Under the pieces are notes generated by a model. It made no database searches, was not told the origin of the DNA, and saw only the letters and a program-made list of their open reading frames with translations. The translations under genes and the position numbers were made by a program. This document shows positions 23,658 through 33,376 of a stretch of DNA of 64,000 bases, one piece after another (positions within the stretch are counted from its first letter, which is position 1; every line of letters begins with the position of its first letter). Source of the DNA: Tannerella forsythia (GTDB lineage: Bacteria; Bacteroidota; Bacteroidia; Bacteroidales; Tannerellaceae); contig NZ_JUET01000048.1 of NCBI RefSeq assembly GCF_001006485.1, positions 1 through 64,000 on the forward strand, written 5' to 3'.

Positions 23658-26288
23658 ATGAAAAGAGTAGTATGTATCATGCTTGTTATTATGACAGGTA
23701 TGTATTTAGGTGCAGGGCCGTCGAGGATGTCGGCTGCCACAGCTGCTCCTCGTGCAGGTTTATTTGATTTCTTCAGAAAAAAGAAGAAGAAAACGGCTGC
23801 AACGGAGACGAAAAGTGACTATGAGAAACTGGTGGCAGACGCTTGTCGGAGCGAGGGTATGTTTATCGTTTATCAGAAGAAGAACGATTATTACTTTGAG
23901 ATACCCGTTAGGCTGCTCGGCCGTGATATGCTTGTTGTGAACAAGCTGCAGCGCGTCCCCTCAGAGTTGAACGATGCCGGCGTAAACCGCGGCGTGAACT
24001 ATGAGAATCAGATGGTGCGCATGGAGTGGGACAAGCGTGCGGGCAAGTTACTCTTTCGGCAGCAACGCCCACTACCCGATTCACCGCAGGAAGATGCGAT
24101 ACACCGTTCGGTAGCGGACAATTTCATCTCGCCGCTTATCGCCGCCTTTAACATAGAAGCGGTAAAGAACGATTCGACGGCAGTCGTCATCAAGGTCAAT
24201 GATATATACAACGGAACCGAGACGAGCATCAACAACGTCTTTACCAACATAAATCTGGGTACATCGGCCGTTAAGGATTTGTCACGCATACAAAAGATCA
24301 AGTCGTTCCCCGATAATATTGTCGCGATGTCCGAACTTACCACACGTGTTGTCGAAGGTACGACGACCGTACACGTCACCGTCGAAGTCAGCTCATCGCT
24401 GTTGCTGCTGCCGGAACGGAAGATGACCGGTCGCTTCGGGAGTCCTAAGGTAGGGTATTTTACCACATCGCTTCAGCGTTTCGGCGACGCGCAGCAGCGT
24501 ACGGAGAAAAGTCATTACATCACCCGCTGGCGAATGGAGCCCAAGCCGGCCGACCGTGAAGCCTATTTGCGCGGTGAACTCGTAGAGCCGGAACGACCCA
24601 TCGTCTTTTACATTGACCGTTCTACTCCGCACCGTTGGCGTCCTTATATCAAGCAGGGGATAGAAGAGTGGCAGGAAGCGTTCGAACAGGCAGGATTTAA
24701 AAATGCGATTGTGGCGAGAGACCTTACCGACAGCATGATCGTGGATATGGACGATGTTAGCTACTCGGTACTTACATACGCTGCATCGGAGAAAAAAAAT
24801 GCGATGGGTCCATCGTTACTCGACCCCCGTTCGGGCGAGATCTTGGAGGCAGACATTATGTGGTGGCATAACGTCATTTCTATGGTAAGCGAGTGGATCA
24901 CTACGCAGACCGGTGCCGTAAACGTTGAGGCCCACCGCTCACCTCTGCCGGATTCGCTGATGGGCGATGCCATCCGTTTCGTTGCCTGCCACGAAGTGGG
25001 TCACTCGTTGGGATTACGGCATAACATGATGGGCTCATGGGCTTTCCCTACAGACTCGCTGCGTTCGCCGGGATTCACCGGCCGCATGCACTCTACCAGT
25101 TCATCGATTATGGATTATGCGCGTTTTAACTATGTGGCACAGCCGGAAGACGGCGTCAGTCTCCTCTCTCCGCATATCGGTCCGTACGATAAGTTTGCCA
25201 TCGAATACGGTTATCGCTGGTATGGCAAAGAGACCCCCGAAGAAGAGCGCGAACTTTTAGCCGATTTCCTGAGTCGGCATACGGGGCGTCTGTATAAGTA
25301 TGGTGAAGCGCAGGACATACGGGACGCTGTAGACCCACGCGCACAAAATGAGGACTTAGGCGACGATCCCGTGCGTTCTTCGCTGCTGGGTATCGCTAAC
25401 CTTAAACGGATCGTTCCTCATATAATCGAATGGACGACGACCGGTGAAAAGGAACAAACCTATGCTGACGCGTCCCGCCTCTACTATGCGGTCATCAACC
25501 AGTGGAACAGCTATCTGTATCATGTTCTTGCCAATATCGGCGGCATCTATATGGAAAATACGACGGTGGGTGACGGGACGAAGACTTTTACGTTTGTGGA
25601 AAAGGAGAAGCAGTCTGCCTCCGTACGTTTCCTGCTGGATGAAGTGCTTACTTATCCACGATGGCTCTTCGATGCGGAAGTGGGCAAATATACGTACCTG
25701 TTGCGCTCTACACCGCTCGGCATACAGGAGAATGCTCCCACACAAGTACTTAAAAACGCACAGGCTTATATCTTGTGGGACCTGCTGGGCAACAACCGCC
25801 TGATGCGCATGATAGAAAATGAGGTTGTAAACGGCAAACAGGCCTATACGACGGTAGAACTTATGGACGCCCTCCATCGACATATTTTTGCCTCCACCGA
25901 ACGTGGCGTATCACCCGACGTGATGGAGCGTTCGCTGCAGAAAAATTTCCTTGATGCCTTACTAACGGCTGCCGCCGAACCGGAGGCGGTGAAAATAAAT
26001 AAGCATCTCTCGGAAGATCATTTTTTACTTGCCGGCCGACCGTCGTTATGTCAGCATTCCGATGAAGAACAGCGTTGCCTGCGTCAAATAAACCGGGTGG
26101 GAGCACCACGCACGCTTAACTTCTACGGTGCGCAACTTACGCGTATTTCAGACGCCATCTCGATAAAGCGCGGAGAACTCTTGCGCATAAAAACATTGTT
26201 GCAAAAACGCCTCGGTATGGCCGATACGGCCGTGCGCTATCATTATGAAGATATGATACTCCGCATCAACACGGCGTTGGGGATTTGA
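23658..26288 (+). CDS. Exported zinc-dependent metalloprotease (metzincin, DUF5117/DUF5118 type)
   Basis: An 876-aa exported protease. A signal peptide precedes a basic stretch (FFRKKKKK at about 36-43). Residues about 50-350 correspond to the DUF5118/DUF5117 regions of a large Bacteroidetes family. The zinc site HEVGHSLGLRH is the extended metzincin motif HExxHxxGxxH, followed downstream by SSIMDYARFNY with the Met-turn. The C-terminal third is helical. The gene heads a unit with SusC and SusD genes (36 bp gap), which suggests that peptides or proteins are degraded and taken up. The actual substrate is not visible. Confidence 0.88.
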   Translation: MKRVVCIMLVIMTGMYLGAGPSRMSAATAAPRAGLFDFFRKKKKKTAATETKSDYEKLVADACRSEGMFIVYQKKNDYYFEIPVRLLGRDMLVVNKLQRVPSELNDAGVNRGVNYENQMVRMEWDKRAGKLLFRQQRPLPDSPQEDAIHRSVADNFISPLIAAFNIEAVKNDSTAVVIKVNDIYNGTETSINNVFTNINLGTSAVKDLSRIQKIKSFPDNIVAMSELTTRVVEGTTTVHVTVEVSSSLLLLPERKMTGRFGSPKVGYFTTSLQRFGDAQQRTEKSHYITRWRMEPKPADREAYLRGELVEPERPIVFYIDRSTPHRWRPYIKQGIEEWQEAFEQAGFKNAIVARDLTDSMIVDMDDVSYSVLTYAASEKKNAMGPSLLDPRSGEILEADIMWWHNVISMVSEWITTQTGAVNVEAHRSPLPDSLMGDAIRFVACHEVGHSLGLRHNMMGSWAFPTDSLRSPGFTGRMHSTSSSIMDYARFNYVAQPEDGVSLLSPHIGPYDKFAIEYGYRWYGKETPEEERELLADFLSRHTGRLYKYGEAQDIRDAVDPRAQNEDLGDDPVRSSLLGIANLKRIVPHIIEWTTTGEKEQTYADASRLYYAVINQWNSYLYHVLANIGGIYMENTTVGDGTKTFTFVEKEKQSASVRFLLDEVLTYPRWLFDAEVGKYTYLLRSTPLGIQENAPTQVLKNAQAYILWDLLGNNRLMRMIENEVVNGKQAYTTVELMDALHRHIFASTERGVSPDVMERSLQKNFLDALLTAAAEPEAVKINKHLSEDHFLLAGRPSLCQHSDEEQRCLRQINRVGAPRTLNFYGAQLTRISDAISIKRGELLRIKTLLQKRLGMADTAVRYHYEDMILRINTALGI

Positions 26289-26324
26289 CAGACCGGTAAT
26301 AAACAGAACGTAATTTATATTTTT

Positions 26325-29300
26325 ATGAACAAAGGATTTTTATATGTATTTTTGTGCTTCATCTTGTCGACTGCTGCCGACGCAGCCAATCGTGTTGTTA
26401 CGGGGGTCGTACTGGCGGGAGACGATAACCAGCCGCTTGTCGGCGTGTCGATACAAGTCCCTTCGGACGAGCTGAAAAAAGCGGGTATCTCGTCGAACAC
26501 GCTTGGTACGATCACAGATGTGAACGGAAATTTTTCAATATCCGTGCCTGATGAGGTGCGTCGTCTCGTCTTTACTTACATCGGTTATCAGGAGGAGTCT
26601 TTGCTCTTGCAGGACGGGCGTAACGACTACCGTATCGTGTTACAGTCCGGTACGCATATGCTTGCCGATGTAGTAGTCACCGGCTACCAGACGGTGGAAC
26701 GTCGCCGGCTCACGGCGGCTGTTTCCAAAATAGATGTATCCGAGGCTGTTATCGGCGCAGCTAAAAGTATCGACCAGGCGCTTGCCGGACAGATAGCGGG
26801 TGTTTCGGTAACGAATACGACCGGCAGCCCGGGCGCTCCGGCGCGTATCCGGATACGCGGTACGGCTTCGCTCAACGGCACGCAAGACCCATTGTGGGTG
26901 ATGGACGGTATGCCGCTGGAAGGAACGGATATCCCCAGAATAAGCAGCAGTAATGACAATGACATTATCAATATGGGGCAAACCGCTATTGCCGGTATAA
27001 GCCCGAACGATATCGAAAGCATCACGATACTCAAGGATGCTGCAGCTACAGCGATCTACGGCGCACGTGCTGCCAACGGCGTGATTGTGATTACGACCAA
27101 ACGCGGACGCAGCGGAAAACCCGTGATCAACTTCAATACCCGGCTTACGTATATGCCGAACCTTAACACTTCGCGCCTCAATCTTCTCCGTTCCGAAGAA
27201 AAAGTCGATCTGGAGCTGGAACTGATGAAAGAGCCCGATGATGAAGTATTTTTTTCTCCCGTGCCGGTATATGCCACCAAGGGAGGGGTCGCTGCCATCC
27301 TCACCCGCTATAACCTTCTCGAGGCATATCGGAAAAACGGTTGGAACGGTCTGACACCGGAGGCGCAGCAGGCAATCAATAATCTCAAAACGGTGCATAC
27401 CGACTGGAACGATATATTGTATCGCGACGCTTTTACGCAAGAGTATAACCTGAGCCTTTCCGGAGGAGCAGAAAAGATTACTTATTATAACTCGCTCGGC
27501 TATATGAAAGAGAACGGTAATGTACCTGCCGTAAGCATGGACCGCTTCAACCTCACAAGTAAAACCGATTACCGGTTGAGCAAGGTCTTGAAATTGGGCT
27601 TCTCGCTTTTCGTGAACCGCAGGAAAAATAATACGTTCGTAACAGATACGTACGGGTTCTCCAACCCCAATTACTATTCGCGCATCGCCAATCCCTATTT
27701 TGCACCTTTCAGCGCTGACAGCCGCTATTTGTATGACTACGATATCGCAACCGGAAACACGCGCGACCTGAAGCAGGGATTCAATATCTTTGAAGAACGG
27801 GCCAACAGCAGTGACGAGGCCACGACGACGGCCATCAACTCGATCTTTGATGCCGAACTGCGCTTCGGCGATCATTGGAAGCTCTCATCACAGGTGGGGG
27901 TGCAGTGGGAACAATATGAACAACAACGCTATGTGGGGCAAGAAACATTTAGCATGCGCAACGCACGTATCAACAGTCATTACTGGGATAACGCCAGCAA
28001 GACGAACAAATACTTGCTCCCCGAAGGAGGTATGCACAAAACAACAGACCGTACCATGTCTCAAATAATGTGGAAGACGCTGGGAGAATATAAAAACACC
28101 TTTGCTGACAGTCATGATGTGCAGGCCATGATCGGTTCCGAAATACGTAAAAACCGATACGACAATCACTCGGTCAACGGTTACGGTTACAATCCCAGAA
28201 CGCTGACGACAAAGCCGCTTATTTTTCGCGACGAAGCACAGGCGCGCGCATATCCGCTTTACACCAAAAACTATCAGGAAAACGCGTTCGCCTCTTTCTT
28301 TGCCAACGGGTCGTATTCGCTTATGAAACGTTACATCCTCGGTGCAAGTGTACGTATGGACGGTTCTGACTTGTTCGGCGTGGATAAGAAATACCGTTAC
28401 CTGCCTATCTACTCCGTGAGCGGATTGTGGCGGCTTTCCAACGAAGCGTTCTTACAGTCTTATGACCGGATAGATAACTTGGCGCTTCGTCTCTCTTACG
28501 GCTTGCAGGGGAATATCGATAAGAACACTTCTCCATTTCTGATAGGACGGTATGAAAATATCTCCATCTTGCCGGGGGTGACAGAAGAGAACATCACCAT
28601 CTCCGACGCGCCCAACAGTAAGCTGAGATGGGAGAAAACCGCTTCCTATAACCTGGGGGTCGACTTCTCCGCCATCGAACAGCGCATCAATCTGAGCATC
28701 GATTATTATTACCGCAAAGGGACCGATCTTATCGGCACACGTATGCTCCCGCTCGAGAATGGTTTCACCAGTATGAGCATCAACTGGGCCAGCATGGAGA
28801 ACAGGGGGATAGAAGTCAATTTGCAGACACGGAACATTATGACGAAAGATTTCTCATGGTATACGTCGTTCAACTTTGCCTATAACAGGAACAAAGTGTT
28901 AAGACAGATGGTACCCGACAATCAGACGACACCCGGCTTGGAAGGATATCCGGTCGGTGCGATCTTCGCTCTCGAAGTGAAAAGTATCGATCCGCAGACG
29001 GGACGTATCTACATTGCCAATCCCGAAGGAAAGGCCGTAACGCTGGAAGAACTCTACGGCGCTTCAGATCCGACGGGCACCGGCTTCTATGAGTTTAAAA
29101 CCACCCCGGTACAGGAACGTACCTTTTATAAATATATCGGTTCGTCTGATGCTCCTTATACGGGAGGCCTCATGAACACGTTCACTTATCATAACTGGGA
29201 GTTGAGCGTCAATTTCGCGTATCATCTGGGCGCATACGTACGCACTTCGCCCTCATACAAAATCGTAGGACAGGACCCGGGGCATAATGTGAACCGTGAT

Positions 29301-29660
29301 ATTCTGGAGCGATGGTCCCCGGCCAACCCGACCGGCACATTGCCGGCTCTGCTCACACGTAAGACTTTCCCCGCCGATTATAGTCTGATCGATAATCGCG
29401 GAGATATTTACCGTAATTTGAGTATCTGGGTGAAGAAGCAGAATTACATACGCCTGCAGAACATACGTCTGGCATACCGTATGCCGGCCGTATTCCTGCA
29501 CCCGCTACACATCAGCGGGGCTACGCTGGCCCTTGAAGGGCGTAACCTGCTCGTTTTCGGTTCAAGCTATAAGAACTATATGGATCCCGAATCTATGGGC
29601 AATCTTTATGCTACCCCGATCCCCAAGTCGATTACATTCAACTTTAATCTCGACTTTTAA
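26325..29660 (+). CDS. SusC/RagA-family TonB-dependent outer membrane transporter
   Basis: An 1,111-aa TonB-linked transporter. After a signal peptide, residues about 24-100 form the carboxypeptidase-regulatory-like domain (VVTGVVLAGDDNQPLVGVSI, GTITDVNGNFSISVP). The plug follows (VVVTGYQTVE, GSPGAPARIRIRGTASLNGT, ITILKDAAATAIYGARAANG) and then the 22-strand barrel, ending with an aromatic residue (FNFNLDF) as expected for outer membrane insertion. It works with the SusD lipoprotein encoded directly downstream to import an oligomer, here possibly peptides given the protease partner. Confidence 0.95.
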   Translation: MNKGFLYVFLCFILSTAADAANRVVTGVVLAGDDNQPLVGVSIQVPSDELKKAGISSNTLGTITDVNGNFSISVPDEVRRLVFTYIGYQEESLLLQDGRNDYRIVLQSGTHMLADVVVTGYQTVERRRLTAAVSKIDVSEAVIGAAKSIDQALAGQIAGVSVTNTTGSPGAPARIRIRGTASLNGTQDPLWVMDGMPLEGTDIPRISSSNDNDIINMGQTAIAGISPNDIESITILKDAAATAIYGARAANGVIVITTKRGRSGKPVINFNTRLTYMPNLNTSRLNLLRSEEKVDLELELMKEPDDEVFFSPVPVYATKGGVAAILTRYNLLEAYRKNGWNGLTPEAQQAINNLKTVHTDWNDILYRDAFTQEYNLSLSGGAEKITYYNSLGYMKENGNVPAVSMDRFNLTSKTDYRLSKVLKLGFSLFVNRRKNNTFVTDTYGFSNPNYYSRIANPYFAPFSADSRYLYDYDIATGNTRDLKQGFNIFEERANSSDEATTTAINSIFDAELRFGDHWKLSSQVGVQWEQYEQQRYVGQETFSMRNARINSHYWDNASKTNKYLLPEGGMHKTTDRTMSQIMWKTLGEYKNTFADSHDVQAMIGSEIRKNRYDNHSVNGYGYNPRTLTTKPLIFRDEAQARAYPLYTKNYQENAFASFFANGSYSLMKRYILGASVRMDGSDLFGVDKKYRYLPIYSVSGLWRLSNEAFLQSYDRIDNLALRLSYGLQGNIDKNTSPFLIGRYENISILPGVTEENITISDAPNSKLRWEKTASYNLGVDFSAIEQRINLSIDYYYRKGTDLIGTRMLPLENGFTSMSINWASMENRGIEVNLQTRNIMTKDFSWYTSFNFAYNRNKVLRQMVPDNQTTPGLEGYPVGAIFALEVKSIDPQTGRIYIANPEGKAVTLEELYGASDPTGTGFYEFKTTPVQERTFYKYIGSSDAPYTGGLMNTFTYHNWELSVNFAYHLGAYVRTSPSYKIVGQDPGHNVNRDILERWSPANPTGTLPALLTRKTFPADYSLIDNRGDIYRNLSIWVKKQNYIRLQNIRLAYRMPAVFLHPLHISGATLALEGRNLLVFGSSYKNYMDPESMGNLYATPIPKSITFNFNLDF

Positions 29661-29673
29661 CGCCATGTCATAT

Positions 29674-31023
29674 ATGAAAAATTCGATAAAAAAATTTACG
29701 GCAATGCTTCTGGCGGCAGGTGTACTGATGTTTTCCGCATGCGATCGTTTCCTCGATATACGTCCCGTAGGAAAAGTTATCCCCGAAACACCGGCGGAAT
29801 ACCGCGCACTGATGACGACGGCTTATCAGTTTCAGTTTATCGACCGCAGTCTTACGGATATGCGTACGGACGGACTTGTTGTACGCAGCGATGAGCTGGA
29901 TCAAAACAACTACGGTGACATCGAGAAATGGATAGACGTCAACTACGGAGCGGCTACGCAACCGTTCGGCTGGGCCAAGTACTATGAATCTGTTTACTAT
30001 GCCAATGCGATCATTGACGGACAGAGCCGTATGAAAGAGGGTAACGGAGAGGAGATGCTTCAGCTTGCAGGCGAAGCATACCTCATGCGCGGTTATTTGC
30101 ATTTTCTTTTGGCAAACCTCTACGGGCAGCCGTATACTGTAAGCGGTGCACCTCAGACTAAGGCTGTACCTGTCAAACTCGACCTCGACTTGGAATCCGT
30201 CTTGGGGCGCAGTACACTGGCGCACGTGTATGAATCTGTCTTGGCCGATATCGAAAAGGCCCGCACGCTTATCACAAAACAAACATGGGATTCGGCTCAC
30301 ATGTATCGTTTCTCTACGCTGTCGGTCGACGCTCTCGATTCGCGCATCCACCTTTACATGGGCGAATGGCAAAAAGCATACGATGCGGCAGAGCGTGTAC
30401 TGCAGAAGAAACAGGAGCTTGAAGACCTGAACCGGAGCGACGCCATGTTACCTAACTATTATCGGTCTGTCGAGATGATCACTCCCTGCGAGATGATCTA
30501 CTCCTCCTCTACGATCCGTGCCGTACGTGCTACGAGCACCCTTATCAACAAATATGATACGTTGGGAGACTTGCGTGTGCACAAATATTTCGGTGCGATT
30601 GATGCCAACGGACAGTATCCCATACTTAAGACCGACGGTTCAACCAAATACCGTTGTTCGTTTCGCACGGGAGAACTTTATCTCAATGCGGCTGAAGCGG
30701 CAGCACATCTCGGTAACTTGTCGCAGGCACGCTTACGCCTGCTCGCCCTCATGAAGAAACGATATACTCCGGATGCTTACCGGACAAAGCAAACGGCTGT
30801 GAGCGCCATGACGCAGGACGAACTGATTACTGAAATACTCGACGAACGCGAGCGTGAATTGGCCATCGAAGGGCACCGATGGTTCGACCTGCGCCGTACT
30901 ACCCGTCCCCGCATCCAAAAAATACTTGGTGGAAAGCAATATATTCTTGAACAAGACGATGCCCGTTATACGCTGACGATCCCCAAAGAGGCCATCAGTG
31001 CCAATCCGGGATTGAACAATTAA
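29674..31023 (+). CDS. SusD/RagB-family surface lipoprotein
   Basis: A 449-aa outer membrane lipoprotein that caps the SusC transporter and binds its ligand. The start MKNSIKKFTAMLLAAGVLMF leads to the lipobox FSAC; an alternative ATG lies at 29665. Family features are the N-terminal CDRFLDIRPVGKVIPETPAE, TPR-like helices (LAGEAYLMRGYLHFLLANLY), and the C-terminal RERELAIEGHRWFDLRRTTR and LTIPKEAISANPGL. It follows susC by 13 bp. Confidence 0.93.
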   Translation: MKNSIKKFTAMLLAAGVLMFSACDRFLDIRPVGKVIPETPAEYRALMTTAYQFQFIDRSLTDMRTDGLVVRSDELDQNNYGDIEKWIDVNYGAATQPFGWAKYYESVYYANAIIDGQSRMKEGNGEEMLQLAGEAYLMRGYLHFLLANLYGQPYTVSGAPQTKAVPVKLDLDLESVLGRSTLAHVYESVLADIEKARTLITKQTWDSAHMYRFSTLSVDALDSRIHLYMGEWQKAYDAAERVLQKKQELEDLNRSDAMLPNYYRSVEMITPCEMIYSSSTIRAVRATSTLINKYDTLGDLRVHKYFGAIDANGQYPILKTDGSTKYRCSFRTGELYLNAAEAAAHLGNLSQARLRLLALMKKRYTPDAYRTKQTAVSAMTQDELITEILDERERELAIEGHRWFDLRRTTRPRIQKILGGKQYILEQDDARYTLTIPKEAISANPGLNN

Positions 31024-31081
31024 TGAAACAAGCGGGCTGTGAGAGCATACGATATTCGTGTGATGATAAAACATTTCTGAA

Positions 31082-31115
31082 AGTAGGAAGAAAACCGTTT
31101 CGTTTTCTTCCTACT
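31082..31115 (+). terminator. Strong hairpin terminator behind susD
   Basis: AGTAGGAAGAAAAC (31082-31095) pairs perfectly over 14 bp with GTTTTCTTCCTACT (31102-31115) around a 6-nt loop, 59 bp after the susD stop. Outer sequence and flank are shared with the hairpin at 21701-21731. Confidence 0.65.
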
Positions 31116-31165
31116 CGATTGAAATTTATTGCTGTCCATTAAAATTTTTTGAACAATAAAAATTA

Positions 31166-31250
31166 GGACTGAATTCCTCGCTTGGAATCCAGCCCTTTTA
31201 GTGACCTTTGTTTCTGCCAAAATAAACCATAGTAGCGATGAACAAAGATA
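31166..31250 (-). ncRNA. Possible short minus-strand transcript (about 70-85 nt)
   Basis: TATCTTTG on the minus strand (31250-31243) is a perfect -7 box. About 45 nt after the expected start, a 12-bp stem with a 6-nt loop (31195-31166) is followed by a U-rich tail. In minus-strand RNA the two non-Watson-Crick positions are G-U pairs; on the plus strand they become A-C mismatches, which shows the hairpin was kept as minus-strand RNA. A 10-codon frame (MVYFGRNKGH, 31230-31198) lies inside. It could be a small RNA or a tiny peptide gene. Confidence 0.4.
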
Positions 31251-31348
31251 CACATTTTACCGGACAGTAATATAAAATAATTAGAGATACCGTTAATGAA
31301 AGCGTAGATAAAACAAAAAAGAACGATATGTTCCCTGTTTGCAGTGGG

Positions 31349-33340
31349 TCATCGGAGCTCGTAATCGAGTCCGGTCACTTGAAATTCGGTACGCCGGTTC
31401 AGCTGATCAGCTACTTCCTGCTGCTCCGGCGAAAGGGCATTGACAAAGGCTTCATTTAGAATGGTTCCTTCAGGGAGAAAGGGATGTTTTTCCGTAAGTT
31501 TTGCGGTGATTATTTTGGGTACGGTTTCGCCGTATCCTTTAGCGGTAAGTCTATCGGGATCAATACCTGATTCAATCAGGTAGTCGACGACGGACTGGGC
31601 GCGGCGCTGTGCCAGATTTTCGTTGTATGCCTCCGTACCTTTGCGGTCGGTATGGGCTCCCAGCTCGATCGTGACATTTGGATTTTCGTTAAGAATTTTG
31701 ACAAGTTGGTCGAGCGCTTCTTTCGATTCGGGACGGAGGGTGGCTTTGTCGAAGTCGTAAAAGATATTTTCAACCACCACGGGCTTGTCGACGGGCGAGA
31801 GGAAGAAATCGACGTAATATGTTTCATCTTTCTCTTCGTCACTCGTTTTGAGTTCAAAGTACTGGTTCAGGAAGTTGGGCGCTTCGGCCATCATCACGTA
31901 GCTGACATCGCGCGCCAGTTCCACTTTGTACGATCCGTCGGGCTTAACGGGTACCTTCATGTTCAGGCCGTCTTTCCCCACGATACGTACGACGGCGTTC
32001 TCAATCGCGTATTCTTCGACATCGGACACGTAACCCTCGATTTGTATCGTAATCGTTGGATATTCGAACGAGTAGATATGATCCCATCCACGGGCGTCGC
32101 CTCGGTTCGAGGAGAAGAATCCGCGTTCTTTGTCACCCTCGAAAGTGATGCCGAAATCGTCGGCTGCCGAGTTGATGGGGGCGCCCATGTGAGTGACGAT
32201 CCATTGTCCGGTGCTGTCGAGCGTGGCTTTGAACAAGTCCAGTCCGCCCATGCCGGGATGGCCGTCGGAAGCGAAATAGATCGTCACCGAATCGCGCACG
32301 TAGGGAAACAGCTCGTTCCCCTCGGTATTGATGGAGGGGCCGAGGTTTTCCATTCCGCCGAAGCCGTTTTCTCCGGTGATTCGCGTACGAAACAGGTCTT
32401 TTCCTCCGTATCCACCCACTGCGTCGGCGACGAAATAGAGGTATTTGCCGTCGGGCGAGACAGCCGGATGCGCCAGCAACGTGATCGAATCTTTGACGAT
32501 GTTGGCACGCTGTCCCTTGCCCCAGGCGGCTCCGCTGCGCGAAGAGACGTAAATCTCGGAGGTACGCGGGTCGACGGCGTCTTCGGCGCAGTAGGTATAG
32601 TACATCGTCGATCCGTCTTTCGAGAACGAGGGGGTACCCTGGTCATACGCTGTCGTGACGGGGTCTTGCACCTCGACGGGTTTCTGCCATGCACCGTGTT
32701 CATCTTTGCCCGAAACGAACAGGGCATTGTTCTTCAGTCCGGTGATACCGTTGACGGAGTCTTTGTGTACAATTCCGCGCGACGAGCAGAAATAAAGCTG
32801 GTCGTACTTTTCGCCGTAGAGCATGGGGCTGAATTCGCTGCGGCGTGAGTTAAAGATATCCATCCGTGCCACCTGATAGAGTGTCGGTCGTTCGCGCCAT
32901 CCGGTTGCCATTTCGCATCCTGCGATGCCGTTGGCGGCGCGTGTGTCGGACGAATCGAGTGCCAGATACGTACGGTAGTATTTGATGGCATCGCCATATC
33001 GTCCGTCTTTTTGATATGCTTGTCCGAGGTAAAGGAAGAGCATACTGTCCGGATAGTCGTAGCGCAGCGCATTCTGATAGGCGCTGATGGCGCGTGCCGT
33101 GTTGCTGGTGCGCTGATTGCAGTATCCCATGCGAAAGGCGATGTAGGCACGCAGGTCCTTCTGTTCGGGCTTCGATTTCGTGTAGAGCTTGCGATACATT
33201 TCGGCCGCACTGTGGTATTCGCCGAGGCGCTGTTTCTCTTCGGCATCTTTGAGCTTGACCGTCTTGCACGAGATAAGTATCCCGAGAAGCAAGCATCCCA
33301 GCCCGAGCGGCACGTTATATCTTTTTAAAAAGCGAATCAT
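31349..33340 (-). CDS. porE: PorE-like OmpA-family lipoprotein (TPR, PD40 propeller, CRD, OmpA)
   Basis: The 663-aa protein has the domain order of PorE, the T9SS component that ties the secretion machinery to peptidoglycan. The N-terminus has a lipobox (ILISC); residues about 30-140 are TPR helices (YHSAAEMYRKLYTKS); about 150-420 are PD40 propeller strands (HPAVSPDGKYLYFVAD, SSNRGDARGWDHIYSF); about 430-510 form a carboxypeptidase-regulatory-like domain; about 525-660 are an OmpA C-terminal peptidoglycan-binding domain (IELGAHTDRKGTEAYNENLA). The start at MIRFLKRYN fits the signal peptide better than the in-frame ATG at 33367. A generic OmpA/PD40 protein is the alternative. Confidence 0.8.
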   Translation of the reverse strand: MIRFLKRYNVPLGLGCLLLGILISCKTVKLKDAEEKQRLGEYHSAAEMYRKLYTKSKPEQKDLRAYIAFRMGYCNQRTSNTARAISAYQNALRYDYPDSMLFLYLGQAYQKDGRYGDAIKYYRTYLALDSSDTRAANGIAGCEMATGWRERPTLYQVARMDIFNSRRSEFSPMLYGEKYDQLYFCSSRGIVHKDSVNGITGLKNNALFVSGKDEHGAWQKPVEVQDPVTTAYDQGTPSFSKDGSTMYYTYCAEDAVDPRTSEIYVSSRSGAAWGKGQRANIVKDSITLLAHPAVSPDGKYLYFVADAVGGYGGKDLFRTRITGENGFGGMENLGPSINTEGNELFPYVRDSVTIYFASDGHPGMGGLDLFKATLDSTGQWIVTHMGAPINSAADDFGITFEGDKERGFFSSNRGDARGWDHIYSFEYPTITIQIEGYVSDVEEYAIENAVVRIVGKDGLNMKVPVKPDGSYKVELARDVSYVMMAEAPNFLNQYFELKTSDEEKDETYYVDFFLSPVDKPVVVENIFYDFDKATLRPESKEALDQLVKILNENPNVTIELGAHTDRKGTEAYNENLAQRRAQSVVDYLIESGIDPDRLTAKGYGETVPKIITAKLTEKHPFLPEGTILNEAFVNALSPEQQEVADQLNRRTEFQVTGLDYELR

Positions 33341-33376
33341 CTTAATGGGTAACGGATCGGTATGCATCTTATTGTG

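Noticed and set aside
26640-27875. 411-aa minus-strand frame
   Set aside because: Antisense shadow of susC; no motifs and an unusual residue mix.
31652-32848. 398-aa plus-strand frame
   Set aside because: Antisense shadow of the PorE-like gene, which has clear OmpA, PD40 and TPR features.
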